Below are positions 36,001-45,417 of a stretch of 62,081 bases of DNA, piece after piece (positions within the stretch are counted from its first letter, which is position 1; each line of letters opens with the position of its first letter). Source of the DNA: Verrucomicrobiota bacterium (GTDB lineage Bacteria; Verrucomicrobiota; Kiritimatiellia; SS1-B-03-39; UBA6053). Under the pieces are notes generated by a model. It worked only from the letters and a program-made list of their open reading frames with translations. It was not told the DNA's origin and ran no database searches. The translations under genes were made by a program, and so were the position numbers. The stretch is taken from assembly GCA_020831625.1 (NCBI GenBank), contig JAFIGD010000029.1, positions 1 to 62,081 on the forward strand. The letters are read 5' to 3'.

Positions 36001-39000
36001 GGCAAATCATTAATTTGAATCTCCCTGCCAGTGCCTGGCTCCGAGTGCAGGCACGCACTCAAGGTGGTGCATACAGCAGTTCGTCCACGATGATCAGGGA
36101 GTTGACGACGTACGGCGGTGGATCATTCCCTTCGATTGATGTAAGCGTGGGGGGGGAACCCTACAGAACAGGGGCTGCGTCGCTGGATTTTGGAAAAATA
36201 AAATGGAAAGAGACTTCGGAACAAATCCCGGTGACGATCATGAACCAGGGAGATGGCATTCTCGACGACCTGGAGGTACATCTAGCTGGTGATCATGCAA
36301 GTGATTTCTCTGTTTCCCCGATTTCAGCGACCTCATTAGCCCCCGGTGAAAGCACCACCATTATGGTTTCTTTCCGTTCTTGGAACAGTGGTGGACGAAA
36401 CGCGATTCTTAAGATTACCAGTAATGATATGTCTAAAGAAACCTTGTCAATTACATTGGCAGGTGAGGTTGTGCACGCGGACCTTGATCTGAATTTGGGT
36501 TTTTTCGTGGGCGATGTCATGACTCTTGCGAGACAACAGGACGGAAAAGTTCTTCTGGGGGGCGGTTTTAACACTATTGAGGGGCAAAGCTTTAACCGAA
36601 TTGCCCGAATGAATGCCGACGGTTCTCTGGATACCCGATTCAATCCAAATGCAAATAATAATGTTCACAGCATCGCGGTGCAACCGGATGGGAAAATTAT
36701 CGTGGGAGGAACATTCTCCAGCATTGGTGATCAGCCGCGTGGCTATATCGCACGCTTGCATGAAGATGGCAGTGTGGATGACAGTTTCAACGCTTTTGCC
36801 GGGGGGGCACCCGCTACCGGAATATTCTCTCTCGCGCTGCAACCGGACGGGAAAATCGTGATTGCAGGTTCAATATCGACGGTTGACGGGCAATCATTCA
36901 GTCGTATTGCCAGGCTTAATTCCGACGGATCGTTGGATCAAACATTCAATGTGAATGTAAATAACACGGTCTTGACGATCGGGCTGCAGCCGGATGGAAA
37001 GATCCTGGTGGGAGGACTCTTCACCACGGTCAACGGACTGTCACGAAACCGGATTGCCCGGTTACATGATGACGGAACGGTTGACGAGAACTTTGATCCG
37101 AATTCAAACGGTTTCGTCACTGCTTTCGCAATTCAGTCGGACGGCGGTATTCTGGTCGGGGGTGGTTTTGCAAATATCGGTGGGCAGCCACGCGATCGGA
37201 TTGCCCGATTAAATCAGGACGGATCAGCGGACGAGATGTTTCTTTCAAGTACAAGCCACCCGGTCACCACCTTTGCCTTACAGTCGGACGGAAAGATTCT
37301 GGTCGGAGGCGATTTTACAAGTATTGGAAATCAACCGCGCAACCGCATTGCCCGGTTGTACACCGACGGTACGCTGGACCTTTCCTTTGATCCGAATGCT
37401 GACGGTTCGGTTAAAGCTGTTCTGTTGGAATCCGACGGCAGGATCATGGTTGCGGGCGGATTTACATTCATCGGCGGAGAACCGCGCAATCAAATTGCAC
37501 GGTTACGGAATGATCCGGCGATTTCAGAATTGACGGTGACGGAAACCAGCCAAATTAACTGGCGGCGGGACGGAGGCGCTCCGGATTTCGACCGGGTGGA
37601 GTTTGCATATTGGGACGGTACAGCATGGCAAAACACAATTCTCCCGTATCGCTATGCGGATGCATGGCAGACCCACCCGCTTAACCTGCCGATAAATACA
37701 TGGATTCGGGCACAAGGGTTCATTGCCGGGGGCTGGAATAACAATTCATCAGGAATGATTGAGGAGATCATTCCATATGGCGGGGAAGGATTTTCGTCTC
37801 TATCCATCCGGATAAACGACGAACCTGCAGAAATAGACACCGCCAGCATAAAGTTTACCGGGGTCCAATGGGGGGCAATCGCAAACCCGGTTCAGGTGAG
37901 TATAACAAACGACGGGGATGCTCCACTTGAAGATTTGGCACTTGCATTGGGGGGAACTCACGCGGGCGACTTTACCCACACCCCGCTTTCCGTCACATCA
38001 TTGGCCCCCGGTGAAAACACCACTGTTTCCCTGTTTTTCAATCCTACGGGCAGCGGAAACCGGGTGGGAATACTTTCTGTGCTCAGCAATGACAGAACGA
38101 AATCCCCTTTCAAAATCACCTTGGCCGGTTCCGTTTCATACCTGGATAATGGATTCAACCCCGGTGCCGGCGGAATTGTCCATGCCATCGCATTACAACC
38201 GGACGAAAGGATCCTGCTCGCGGGAAATTTTAACACGATCGGGGAGCAGATTCACAGGAGAATCGCCCGTTTGAATGTGGACGGTTCTTTGGATGAAGAC
38301 TTTAACCAATCCGTAACCGGCGGTGCCGTCAGAACACTTGCTTTGCAGTCGGACAGGAAAATTCTCATCGGCGGGAGTTTTACGCAAGTAGATGGACTGT
38401 GGCGGAATCACCTCGCCCGGCTGAATCCGGACGGTTCTCTGGATGACACCTTTACCCCGGCTGTAAGCCACCAAATTCTGTCGCTGGTTTTACAGGCCGA
38501 CGGTAAGATCCTTATAGGGGGTAGTTTCACATCTGTCGGAGGAGAAACCCGTAACCGAATCGCTCGATTGAGTCCTAACGGATCATTGGATGCAACATTT
38601 AATCCCGACGCGAACGGGGCCGTGCAATCCATCGCAATCCAGGCGAATGAACAAATCGTGATTGGAGGAAATTTTACAGCGGTCAACGGGCAACCGCGTA
38701 ACCGGATTGCCCGGCTGAATCCGGACGGGACTCTGGATGAAACGTTTAATCCGCCCATGCACAACACCGTCTTTTGTCTGGCAATACAACCCGACGGCAA
38801 AATCCTCGCGGGAGGAGGTTTTACAGGTAACATCAGGCGGTTAAACTCCGACGGCACCAACGATGAGGGCTTCAATGTTCATGCGGATTCCACTGTCAGA
38901 ACTATAGCAATTCAGTCGGACGGCAAAATTATAGCAGGTGGAGATTTTAAGATGATTGGCGGTCGGACACGCAACCGGATTGCCCGTTTACATTCCAACG

Positions 39001-42000
39001 GTGTTGTTGATCCGGATTTCGACCCGAATGCAAGTTTAGCTGTGCATTCCATCACGTTACTGCCAAATGGCAACATTCTCGTCGGAGGGAATTTCAATTC
39101 AATCGATGGGCAACCCCGCAGCCGAATCGCACGGCTGCATAATGATTTGGCAACCTCGGCAATCTCATTGACGGGTAATGAACAGTTGGATTGGCAACGT
39201 GGCGGAAGTGCCCCGGTCATTGAGCAGGTACAGGTGGCATATTGGGATGGTACCGCATGGCAGAACACAGGCAACGCCGAACGTGTTTCCGGCGGCTGGC
39301 GGGCCACCGGGCTTCATCTACCGGACGACACATGGGTACGCGTTCAAGGGCGCACCAGCGGAGGTGAAAACAACGGATCATCCGGCTTCCTTCGAGAAGT
39401 CATTGTCAAAGAAGGGGGTTTAATGCCTTCTATCGCATTGAGTGCCGAGAATAACGTGCTGGCAACCGGTTCAGCCTCATTGGATTTTGGGGATACACAG
39501 TGGAAATCGAATACAGCTTCAATTGATGTGACGATCACAAATGAAGGTGGTGCTGACCTCGAAAATCTATCCCTGGTGCTTGAAGGCGCCCATGCCGCGG
39601 ATTTCAGCTTCACACCACCGCCGCAGACCTCTCTTGGCCCTGGTGAAAGCACAACATTTACAGTGTCGTTCCATCCAATGTCCATCGGCGAACGCACCGG
39701 AAGAATCTTGGTATACAGCAGTGACGCAATGAAATCCCCTTTTTGGATTCGGTTAACTGGCTCAGGTCTGCATGGAGATGAGAATTTTAGTCCGGAAATC
39801 AGTTCTCATCTGGTGAGTTCCATCGCGGTACAGCCCAATGGCAGAATTCTGATCGGCGGGGATTTCACCACGGTTAACGGGCATTCACGCAACCGGATTG
39901 CACGTCTGAATTCGGACGGTTCGTTGGACGCGGGCTTCAATCCGGATGCCAACAGCATCATTCACACGCTTGCCTTGCAGCCGGACGGAAAAATTTTGGT
40001 CGGTGGGGGGGGGAGTTTTACATCAATCGGCGGTCAAACGCGATACGCACTGGCGAGACTGTACCCGGACGGATCGGTGGAGGAAGGCTTTTCACCGACT
40101 GTGAATGGCTCTGTCAATGCCCTGGCCGTGTTGCCGGACAGCAAAATTCTGGTCGGCGGTTTTTTCCCGGGCATCGGTATTCACCGTCGTCATTGCATTG
40201 CCCTTTTGAGTCCTGACGGCACTGTACACGAAGGTTTTAATGCGGATGCCAATGATCAGGTGAACAGTCTTGCGTTACAGACGGACGGGAAAATTCTGGC
40301 CGGCGGAAACTTCACGAGCATCAGTGGATTTTCATACAACCGCATTGTGCGCCTTTGGCCGAATGGCTGGCCGGATGATGATTTCAATCCGAATGCCAAT
40401 GGAAATGTCAAAACCATTGTGGTTCAGCCGGACGGGAAAATTCTGGTCGGAGGAGATTTCACCATAATCGACGGACAAACCCGCAACCGGATTGCCAGGC
40501 TGAACCCGGATGGGTCGTTGGACCCGGATTTTAATCCAGGAGCCAACAACACCATCAACACCTTCGCCCTGCAGGCTGACGGCAAAATTTTAGTTGGGGG
40601 TACCTTCACCACAATCGGAGGAAGAACCAGAAGCCGGATTGCACGGCTGAACGGGGACGGCACGGTGGACGTTAGTTTTGATCCGAGTGCAAATCACGAG
40701 GTCAATGCCCTTGCGTTAAAGTCAGACGGAAGCCTCCTTGTCGGCGGTCGTTTTATGGCGATCGGCGGGCTTGCCCGCAATCGGCTGACACGACTGCAGA
40801 ATGATCCGGCGACTTCAAACCTTTCGGTCACAGGTACTTCACAAATTAATTGGCAACTGGGCGGCAGTGCACCTGAGGTCGAACAGGTTCAGTTTTCTTA
40901 CTGGAATGGTTCCGCATGGCTGAACATTGGAAACGCTCAACGCGTATCCGGTGGCTGGCGGGCCATCGGGCTGTCCCTTCCCTCCAGCACCTGGGTTCGC
41001 GCACACGGTCACACCAGCGGAGGTCAATATAACAGTTCTTCCGGGATGATCCAAAAACTGATCCATTATGGAGGAGGGGCACATCCCTCAATCGCTCTAA
41101 GCGTTGCGGGAGAATCGTTGGAATCAGATTCTGCGGTTTTAAATTTTGATTCCCAACGGTGGAGGGAAATTTCGTCGCCTGTTGTGGTGACGATTACGAA
41201 TCAAGGCGGTGCCGCGCTCAACAACCTTGCGGTGGCGTTGGAGGATGTTTATGGAACAGATTTTGTCCTCTCCGCACTGCCGGTGACCCACTTGCCCCCT
41301 GGGGGAAGCACTCATTTTTCAGTGCAATTCAGACCCAACGGCGGAGCTCTCCGCGAAGGATGGGTTTCCGTGACGAGCAATGATATGGCACAGACCCCTT
41401 TCCGAATTCGATTAACAGGTATAGGCATCGTAACGGAAGAATCGTTCAATCCCGATATAGACGGGGTGGTCAAAACCTTCGTTTTACATCCGGGCGGTAA
41501 AACATTGGTCGGGGGAGATTTCAACAATTTCGCCGGAGAAATACGTGATCGGATCGCGCGTCTGAATGAGGACGGGACACTTGACGATACCTTTAATCCC
41601 GGAGCGAATGGTTTGATCCGCTCTCTGGCGGTACAGTCGGACGGCAGGGTTCTGGTGGGGGGTGATTTCACCATGATCGGCGGCCATTTACGAAATCGAA
41701 TCGCCAGGTTAAACATGGACGGAACATTGGACAGTAGTTTTAACCTGAATACCAATAACAGTGTTCGCGCCCTGGCGATACAACCGGATGGCAGGATCGT
41801 GGTCGGAGGTGATTTCACCATGATCAACGGCCATGTGCGGAATCGGATTGCAAGGCTGAACGCAGACGGAACCTTGGATGATAGCTTTCACCCGGATGCC
41901 AACAGTATTGTATATACCCTCGCGATACAACCCGACGGAAAAATCCTGGCCGGAGGAAATTTCACGAGGATCGGAGGAATGGCCCGCAACCTTGTTGCCC

Positions 42001-43874
42001 GCCTGAACACGGATGGAACCTTGGACACGTTGTTTAATCCGAATGCCGACGGAACGGTTTTCTCACTGGCCGTTCAGCCTGACGGGAAAATCCTTGCAGG
42101 AGGATCCTTCTCACATATCGCGGGGCAATCTCGCAACCGAATAGCAAGACTGAACCTGGACGGGGCACTGGACGCGGGTTTCAATCCGAATGCCAACAAT
42201 TCTGTTTACTCCTTTGCATTGCAGGCCGACGGCAAAATTCTTGTGGGAGGAACCTTTAAGAGTATCGGGGGACAGACCCGCAACCGAATTGCGCGTTTGA
42301 ACCCAAACGGAACAGTGGATCCGCATTTTGATCCAAACGCCGGTGATACAGTCAACTCCATCGCCATACAATCGGACGGAGCCATTCTCCTTGGGGGACG
42401 TTTCACGAACATCAGTGGACAGGCGCACAATCGGTTTGCACGAGTGGAGAACGATCCGGCAAGTTCAGAACTAATCGTAACGGGAACCTCACAAATCCAT
42501 TGGCAACGAACCGGCAGCGCTCCGGAAATCGATCAGGTTGCGTTTACGTTTTGGGATGGAAACACATGGCAAAACGCGGGCAATGCCCACCGCGTTTCCG
42601 ATGGCTGGCAGGCTGACGGCCTTGCTCTACCCGGGAGCGCCTGGATCCGCGCATACGGTCGCACAAATGGCGGACAATTTAACGGCTCATCGGGCGCGGT
42701 TGTGCAAATCAGTTCCTACGGGGGGTTCCACCCCCACATCACACTCGTCGCGAATGACGAGATATTGGAGATGGAATCATCAGTATTGAACTTGGGTTCC
42801 CTCGATATACAACAGGTTTCAGACCCGATACATTTGACGATTGCCAACCAGGGGAATGCTGTACTAAACAACATATCCATCGGACTGGGAGGCATGCACG
42901 CAGATGATTTCACCATGACTTCCCCGGGCGAGACCTCACTGTCTCCCGGCGAAAGTACCTCATTTCTGGTTTCCTTTCATCCGTTGAGTATCGGAAACCG
43001 TATGGCCACTTTATCCATCACAAGCAGCGATGTGTTACACAGCCCTTTTCCAATTGCATTAGCAGGAATCGGCATGCCCATCGGGATTTCAGAGCCACTT
43101 AGTCCTTCAGATCTGGATTTCATACTCGGGGGTGACTCGGAGTGGTATCTACAAGGAGAAGTGAAAAGGACCGGGCACGCCCTATCCGCCCGCAGTGGCG
43201 ATATCGGCAACAACAGTTCCAGCTGGATCGAAACCACTGTCATTGGCCCGGGGATCCTTACGTATTGGCGCAGGGTCTCCTCCCGGTTGAGTTCCGATCA
43301 CTTTCGGGTTCGATTAAACGGTTCCGTTGTTACTTCGCAATCCGGTGAGCTACCCTGGGCGATGGAAACCCTCAATATCCCTGAGGGAATACATACTGTT
43401 CGTTGGGAGTATACCAAGGGTTACTATTCCAGCATGGGACTTGATGCCGCGTTCCTGGATGAGGTGGTCTGGATGCCCGGCGGCGGGTATGCAACCTGGC
43501 CAATTCTAGAGGCCTTGCCGGTGGACAGGAGGGCTCCCACAGATTTGAACGGTCCGCTGAATTGGCCTAACCTTCTTGCATTTGCTATGGGAGTGAACCC
43601 ACTCACAGCCACATGGGATCATTTACCTTCCCTCGGGGAGTTGCTACTTGAGGAAAATCGTGTACAATTTATCTTTCAGCGAAATCCTGATGCAACCGGC
43701 GTCAACCTGATTCCATATATGACGACGGAATTGAATAGTGAATGGGTCGAAGTGTCTGTGTTGAGTCAAAGCATCTCCCCTTTGGGAGATGGGAATGAGG
43801 AGGTTGTAGTTGAACTGCCGCTGCCCGAGGGACCACTCCTCTTCATTCGACTGGAGGCGCGTTCGGATGAATAG
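33087..43874 (+). CDS. Giant secreted protein: six modules of seven delta-60 repeats plus Ig-like domain
   Basis: 3595 residues with an N-terminal signal peptide ending near SFGQ (residue 28). Six modules begin near residues 25, 577, 1130, 1683, 2228 and 2781. Each has seven delta-60 repeats of about 50 residues (consensus FNPNANGTVYALAVQPDGKI, then LVGGDFTSIGGQTRNRIARL), a linker with SAPEIEQV, YWDG and W, and a Hydin/ASPM-like Ig domain (ITNQGDAVLE-like, SLxPGESTT). Seven repeats per module suggest seven-bladed propellers, 42 blades in all. Residues 3332-3595 form a separate C-terminal part with a jelly-roll-like segment. Probably a cell-surface adhesin or matrix protein. GC is lower than in flanking genes. 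No cleavage or sorting signal was recognised at the C terminus. Confidence 0.88.
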   Translation: MKFLMTKVIRCLSFLCFFIRFSQVSFGQTAGTVDVDFDPDFDGFALAAIARQPDGKLIVGGYFRNVNGYPRRNIARLNEDGSLDGSFDPDLGISGSVGTVAVQPDGKILIGGSFTFISGNIRNRIARLNSDGTLDMSFEADADSNVETIHIQADGKILVGGWFSSMNGEPKNRIARLNIDGSLDQGFNPDVNGSVYTLVTQTDGKILLGGNYTAIGGQTRNFIARINEDGTLDSEFNPVPNGVIHTMALQSDGKILLGGGFTSLSGQVRNRVARLHPNGSVDINFDPNVNDTVRTLTLQADGKILVGGDFSTVKNQSRSRIVRLATSGFPDNSFTGASGNIVFSLALQSDGKVLVGSQSSLTRLHNEPANTVLGVLGTSEINWYREGSAPEIEQVRFEYWNGSTWQNTEQPQRMSHGWQITDVNLPERGWVRAQGRAHGGFQNNSSGIIQEIIAYGDGAFPFIGLSKEGESLLPGVSTISFGTLQWREASSPVLLTVSNQGDAVLENLAVHLEGVHGAEFVVSPLTESSLPPGHSTSVAVLFSPTSVGSRNAILSITSNDASHHPFSVGLTGTGLHGEMEFNPDIGPTQSAVFAFVTQSDGKIMVGGNFTSISGQTRNRIARLNADGSLDMGFDPNASGIVYAMAVQQDGRILIGGNFTSLGGQPRSRLARLNADGVLDESFNPPSISNVIRAVTLQEDGKILIGGSFTNIGGQVRNRIARLNPDGTLDETFICSANSDVYSLVLQPDGKIIAGGFFTSIGGQTRNRIARLNTDGALDELFNPDANNAVNTLILQANGKILVGGNFTNLGGQARNRLARLQSDGTLDEDFDPNVSNPVHSLALQTDGKILLGGEFGRIGEVTRNRIARLNPEGTLDPTFNPGASGTVRALMLQPEGNVLAGGDFFTLGGQPRNRIARLQNDPAHSELVKPADDQLVWHRGGSAPEIEQVQTAYWDGATWQHTGTAERMHGGWQIINLNLPASAWLRVQARTQGGAYSSSSTMIRELTTYGGGSFPSIDVSVGGEPYRTGAASLDFGKIKWKETSEQIPVTIMNQGDGILDDLEVHLAGDHASDFSVSPISATSLAPGESTTIMVSFRSWNSGGRNAILKITSNDMSKETLSITLAGEVVHADLDLNLGFFVGDVMTLARQQDGKVLLGGGFNTIEGQSFNRIARMNADGSLDTRFNPNANNNVHSIAVQPDGKIIVGGTFSSIGDQPRGYIARLHEDGSVDDSFNAFAGGAPATGIFSLALQPDGKIVIAGSISTVDGQSFSRIARLNSDGSLDQTFNVNVNNTVLTIGLQPDGKILVGGLFTTVNGLSRNRIARLHDDGTVDENFDPNSNGFVTAFAIQSDGGILVGGGFANIGGQPRDRIARLNQDGSADEMFLSSTSHPVTTFALQSDGKILVGGDFTSIGNQPRNRIARLYTDGTLDLSFDPNADGSVKAVLLESDGRIMVAGGFTFIGGEPRNQIARLRNDPAISELTVTETSQINWRRDGGAPDFDRVEFAYWDGTAWQNTILPYRYADAWQTHPLNLPINTWIRAQGFIAGGWNNNSSGMIEEIIPYGGEGFSSLSIRINDEPAEIDTASIKFTGVQWGAIANPVQVSITNDGDAPLEDLALALGGTHAGDFTHTPLSVTSLAPGENTTVSLFFNPTGSGNRVGILSVLSNDRTKSPFKITLAGSVSYLDNGFNPGAGGIVHAIALQPDERILLAGNFNTIGEQIHRRIARLNVDGSLDEDFNQSVTGGAVRTLALQSDRKILIGGSFTQVDGLWRNHLARLNPDGSLDDTFTPAVSHQILSLVLQADGKILIGGSFTSVGGETRNRIARLSPNGSLDATFNPDANGAVQSIAIQANEQIVIGGNFTAVNGQPRNRIARLNPDGTLDETFNPPMHNTVFCLAIQPDGKILAGGGFTGNIRRLNSDGTNDEGFNVHADSTVRTIAIQSDGKIIAGGDFKMIGGRTRNRIARLHSNGVVDPDFDPNASLAVHSITLLPNGNILVGGNFNSIDGQPRSRIARLHNDLATSAISLTGNEQLDWQRGGSAPVIEQVQVAYWDGTAWQNTGNAERVSGGWRATGLHLPDDTWVRVQGRTSGGENNGSSGFLREVIVKEGGLMPSIALSAENNVLATGSASLDFGDTQWKSNTASIDVTITNEGGADLENLSLVLEGAHAADFSFTPPPQTSLGPGESTTFTVSFHPMSIGERTGRILVYSSDAMKSPFWIRLTGSGLHGDENFSPEISSHLVSSIAVQPNGRILIGGDFTTVNGHSRNRIARLNSDGSLDAGFNPDANSIIHTLALQPDGKILVGGGGSFTSIGGQTRYALARLYPDGSVEEGFSPTVNGSVNALAVLPDSKILVGGFFPGIGIHRRHCIALLSPDGTVHEGFNADANDQVNSLALQTDGKILAGGNFTSISGFSYNRIVRLWPNGWPDDDFNPNANGNVKTIVVQPDGKILVGGDFTIIDGQTRNRIARLNPDGSLDPDFNPGANNTINTFALQADGKILVGGTFTTIGGRTRSRIARLNGDGTVDVSFDPSANHEVNALALKSDGSLLVGGRFMAIGGLARNRLTRLQNDPATSNLSVTGTSQINWQLGGSAPEVEQVQFSYWNGSAWLNIGNAQRVSGGWRAIGLSLPSSTWVRAHGHTSGGQYNSSSGMIQKLIHYGGGAHPSIALSVAGESLESDSAVLNFDSQRWREISSPVVVTITNQGGAALNNLAVALEDVYGTDFVLSALPVTHLPPGGSTHFSVQFRPNGGALREGWVSVTSNDMAQTPFRIRLTGIGIVTEESFNPDIDGVVKTFVLHPGGKTLVGGDFNNFAGEIRDRIARLNEDGTLDDTFNPGANGLIRSLAVQSDGRVLVGGDFTMIGGHLRNRIARLNMDGTLDSSFNLNTNNSVRALAIQPDGRIVVGGDFTMINGHVRNRIARLNADGTLDDSFHPDANSIVYTLAIQPDGKILAGGNFTRIGGMARNLVARLNTDGTLDTLFNPNADGTVFSLAVQPDGKILAGGSFSHIAGQSRNRIARLNLDGALDAGFNPNANNSVYSFALQADGKILVGGTFKSIGGQTRNRIARLNPNGTVDPHFDPNAGDTVNSIAIQSDGAILLGGRFTNISGQAHNRFARVENDPASSELIVTGTSQIHWQRTGSAPEIDQVAFTFWDGNTWQNAGNAHRVSDGWQADGLALPGSAWIRAYGRTNGGQFNGSSGAVVQISSYGGFHPHITLVANDEILEMESSVLNLGSLDIQQVSDPIHLTIANQGNAVLNNISIGLGGMHADDFTMTSPGETSLSPGESTSFLVSFHPLSIGNRMATLSITSSDVLHSPFPIALAGIGMPIGISEPLSPSDLDFILGGDSEWYLQGEVKRTGHALSARSGDIGNNSSSWIETTVIGPGILTYWRRVSSRLSSDHFRVRLNGSVVTSQSGELPWAMETLNIPEGIHTVRWEYTKGYYSSMGLDAAFLDEVVWMPGGGYATWPILEALPVDRRAPTDLNGPLNWPNLLAFAMGVNPLTATWDHLPSLGELLLEENRVQFIFQRNPDATGVNLIPYMTTELNSEWVEVSVLSQSISPLGDGNEEVVVELPLPEGPLLFIRLEARSDE

Positions 43875-43895
43875 CTTTTCGAAAAGACCGTAAAT

Positions 43896-45350
43896 TCAGC
43901 GACCGGTGCTATAACCGAATATGCGTCGGAATAAACTGCGTGATTTAACTGCAGGGTGGATACCTTCCGGCAGGGAGGTGGACGCGAGGAGCGCATGAAG
44001 ATACGCCTCGTCCACAGGCTGCCTTTTGAAATCTTTGCCGAGCAGGCGGCGAAGTTTGCGGACAGCTTCTTGGCGGGTGTCGCCGGTGTTGGCTTCGTGC
44101 CGCTCCCAGAATTCCTCCCACCAGCCTTCGGGCTGCACCTTGGGTCCGTCGTATTCGGTAACCCGGCCCCGGTCACCGTCGGTCACCAGACTCCCTACAA
44201 AATCCGCCTCGGCGTAGACGCGTTCGATTTGGGCGCGGATTTCTTTGAGGTCGGCTTCGCTCACCACTCCGTTTGAGGTGGCTTTGTAAAACTGAACGGT
44301 GACCCGCACCGGAAACCGGGGGTCACGCTCGATGGGCAGCCGGTCGATTTCGGTGAATGGCCCCTCCACTTCGCCATGCCCGATGACGGCGTTCTCCACG
44401 TCGCTGTCCTCCCACAGCATGTCCATTTCCGGCACCATGGAGTAGAACACCCCGTCTTCCCAAGCCATCGCACTCCTTCGCGGAGGATTCCGCTGCCGCA
44501 GCGGCACCTGAATGAGCAGCACCATGTTCAGGCCGCTTTCCCCGGCGGCGTCCGGCATCGGTCCGTCACGCGTTTCACCGTCCCGGGCGTGGAAATCACT
44601 TTCGCGTTCGCCGGTGAGGCTCGCGCGTTCTCCGTTTTTATTGAAGAAAAGCCGCTGCCCCCAACTGTTGCCCTCTTCAAACGCGTCCCGCACATTGTCG
44701 ATGACGGTGACGCTGCCGCCCTCGCGGGTGGCCAGCAGAGTCAGAACCGCCGGATCTTCCCGCACGGACTGATAATTGAAGAGCACCGGATTAAAGGTCA
44801 CCGATCCGGCTTGCGGGATGGGCAGAAAACATGCCTGGGCACTGACCAGCACCCTGGAGTCGCGGTTCGGCGCATACAGGCTGCGCCGTCCTTCTCCACG
44901 CCAGGAGCCTGGATCGTTCAGATAGAGGGTGGGATTCTGTAAAAACTCTTTCAACGAAATCCGGCGCAGGTCATGGCCGCGCTCATTGCCCACGAGCAGG
45001 AAAAACAGTTCAGGATCGATGTCGGCGGACCGGTCGGAAAAATTCGGGAAACGAATCACCGGCATGGCATGGAGCGTGTTCCCGGCGCGATCATCCATGG
45101 GGACCGCCACCTGAATGGTCATATCGCTGATGTTTGGACCCACGGCAGAATTCTGGAAACGACCCGTATCCTCCCAGGTCACATTGACAATGTCGAGGCC
45201 AAGTTCCCGGGCCATCCGGCGGGCATCCGGCCGGCTTGACATCTGTTGCACCCGCTCCACGGTTTCCCGGAACGACGGGGTGTCCTCCGCTGCCAATAAA
45301 TGACAAAAGCTCATAACAACCACTATGCCCGCGTATTTTCGAATAAACAT
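43896..45350 (-). CDS. Secreted hypothetical protein
   Basis: 484 residues with a signal peptide (hydrophobic core IVVVMSFCHLLAAE, cleavage near residue 21). The mature part is mixed alpha/beta with IIDxx-type strands but no recognised domain. The end is basic (KSRSLFRRIFGYSTGR). It converges on the giant gene with 21 bases between stops, and both lie inside the 12.7-kb direct-repeat segment, so they may have arrived together and could act together outside the inner membrane. Function unknown. Confidence 0.65.
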   Translation of the reverse strand: MFIRKYAGIVVVMSFCHLLAAEDTPSFRETVERVQQMSSRPDARRMARELGLDIVNVTWEDTGRFQNSAVGPNISDMTIQVAVPMDDRAGNTLHAMPVIRFPNFSDRSADIDPELFFLLVGNERGHDLRRISLKEFLQNPTLYLNDPGSWRGEGRRSLYAPNRDSRVLVSAQACFLPIPQAGSVTFNPVLFNYQSVREDPAVLTLLATREGGSVTVIDNVRDAFEEGNSWGQRLFFNKNGERASLTGERESDFHARDGETRDGPMPDAAGESGLNMVLLIQVPLRQRNPPRRSAMAWEDGVFYSMVPEMDMLWEDSDVENAVIGHGEVEGPFTEIDRLPIERDPRFPVRVTVQFYKATSNGVVSEADLKEIRAQIERVYAEADFVGSLVTDGDRGRVTEYDGPKVQPEGWWEEFWERHEANTGDTRQEAVRKLRRLLGKDFKRQPVDEAYLHALLASTSLPEGIHPAVKSRSLFRRIFGYSTGR

Positions 45351-45417
45351 GATGCTCTCCTTTTAAGGTTCCCCCTAAAGACGTCTCCCAAAATATAATT
45401 CTTAGGATAAACGATGC

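Noticed and set aside
37278-38875. Several minus-strand frames of 70-155 codons under the giant gene
   Set aside because: They recur at the same phase in each repeat, as expected from antisense of a repeated coding sequence.
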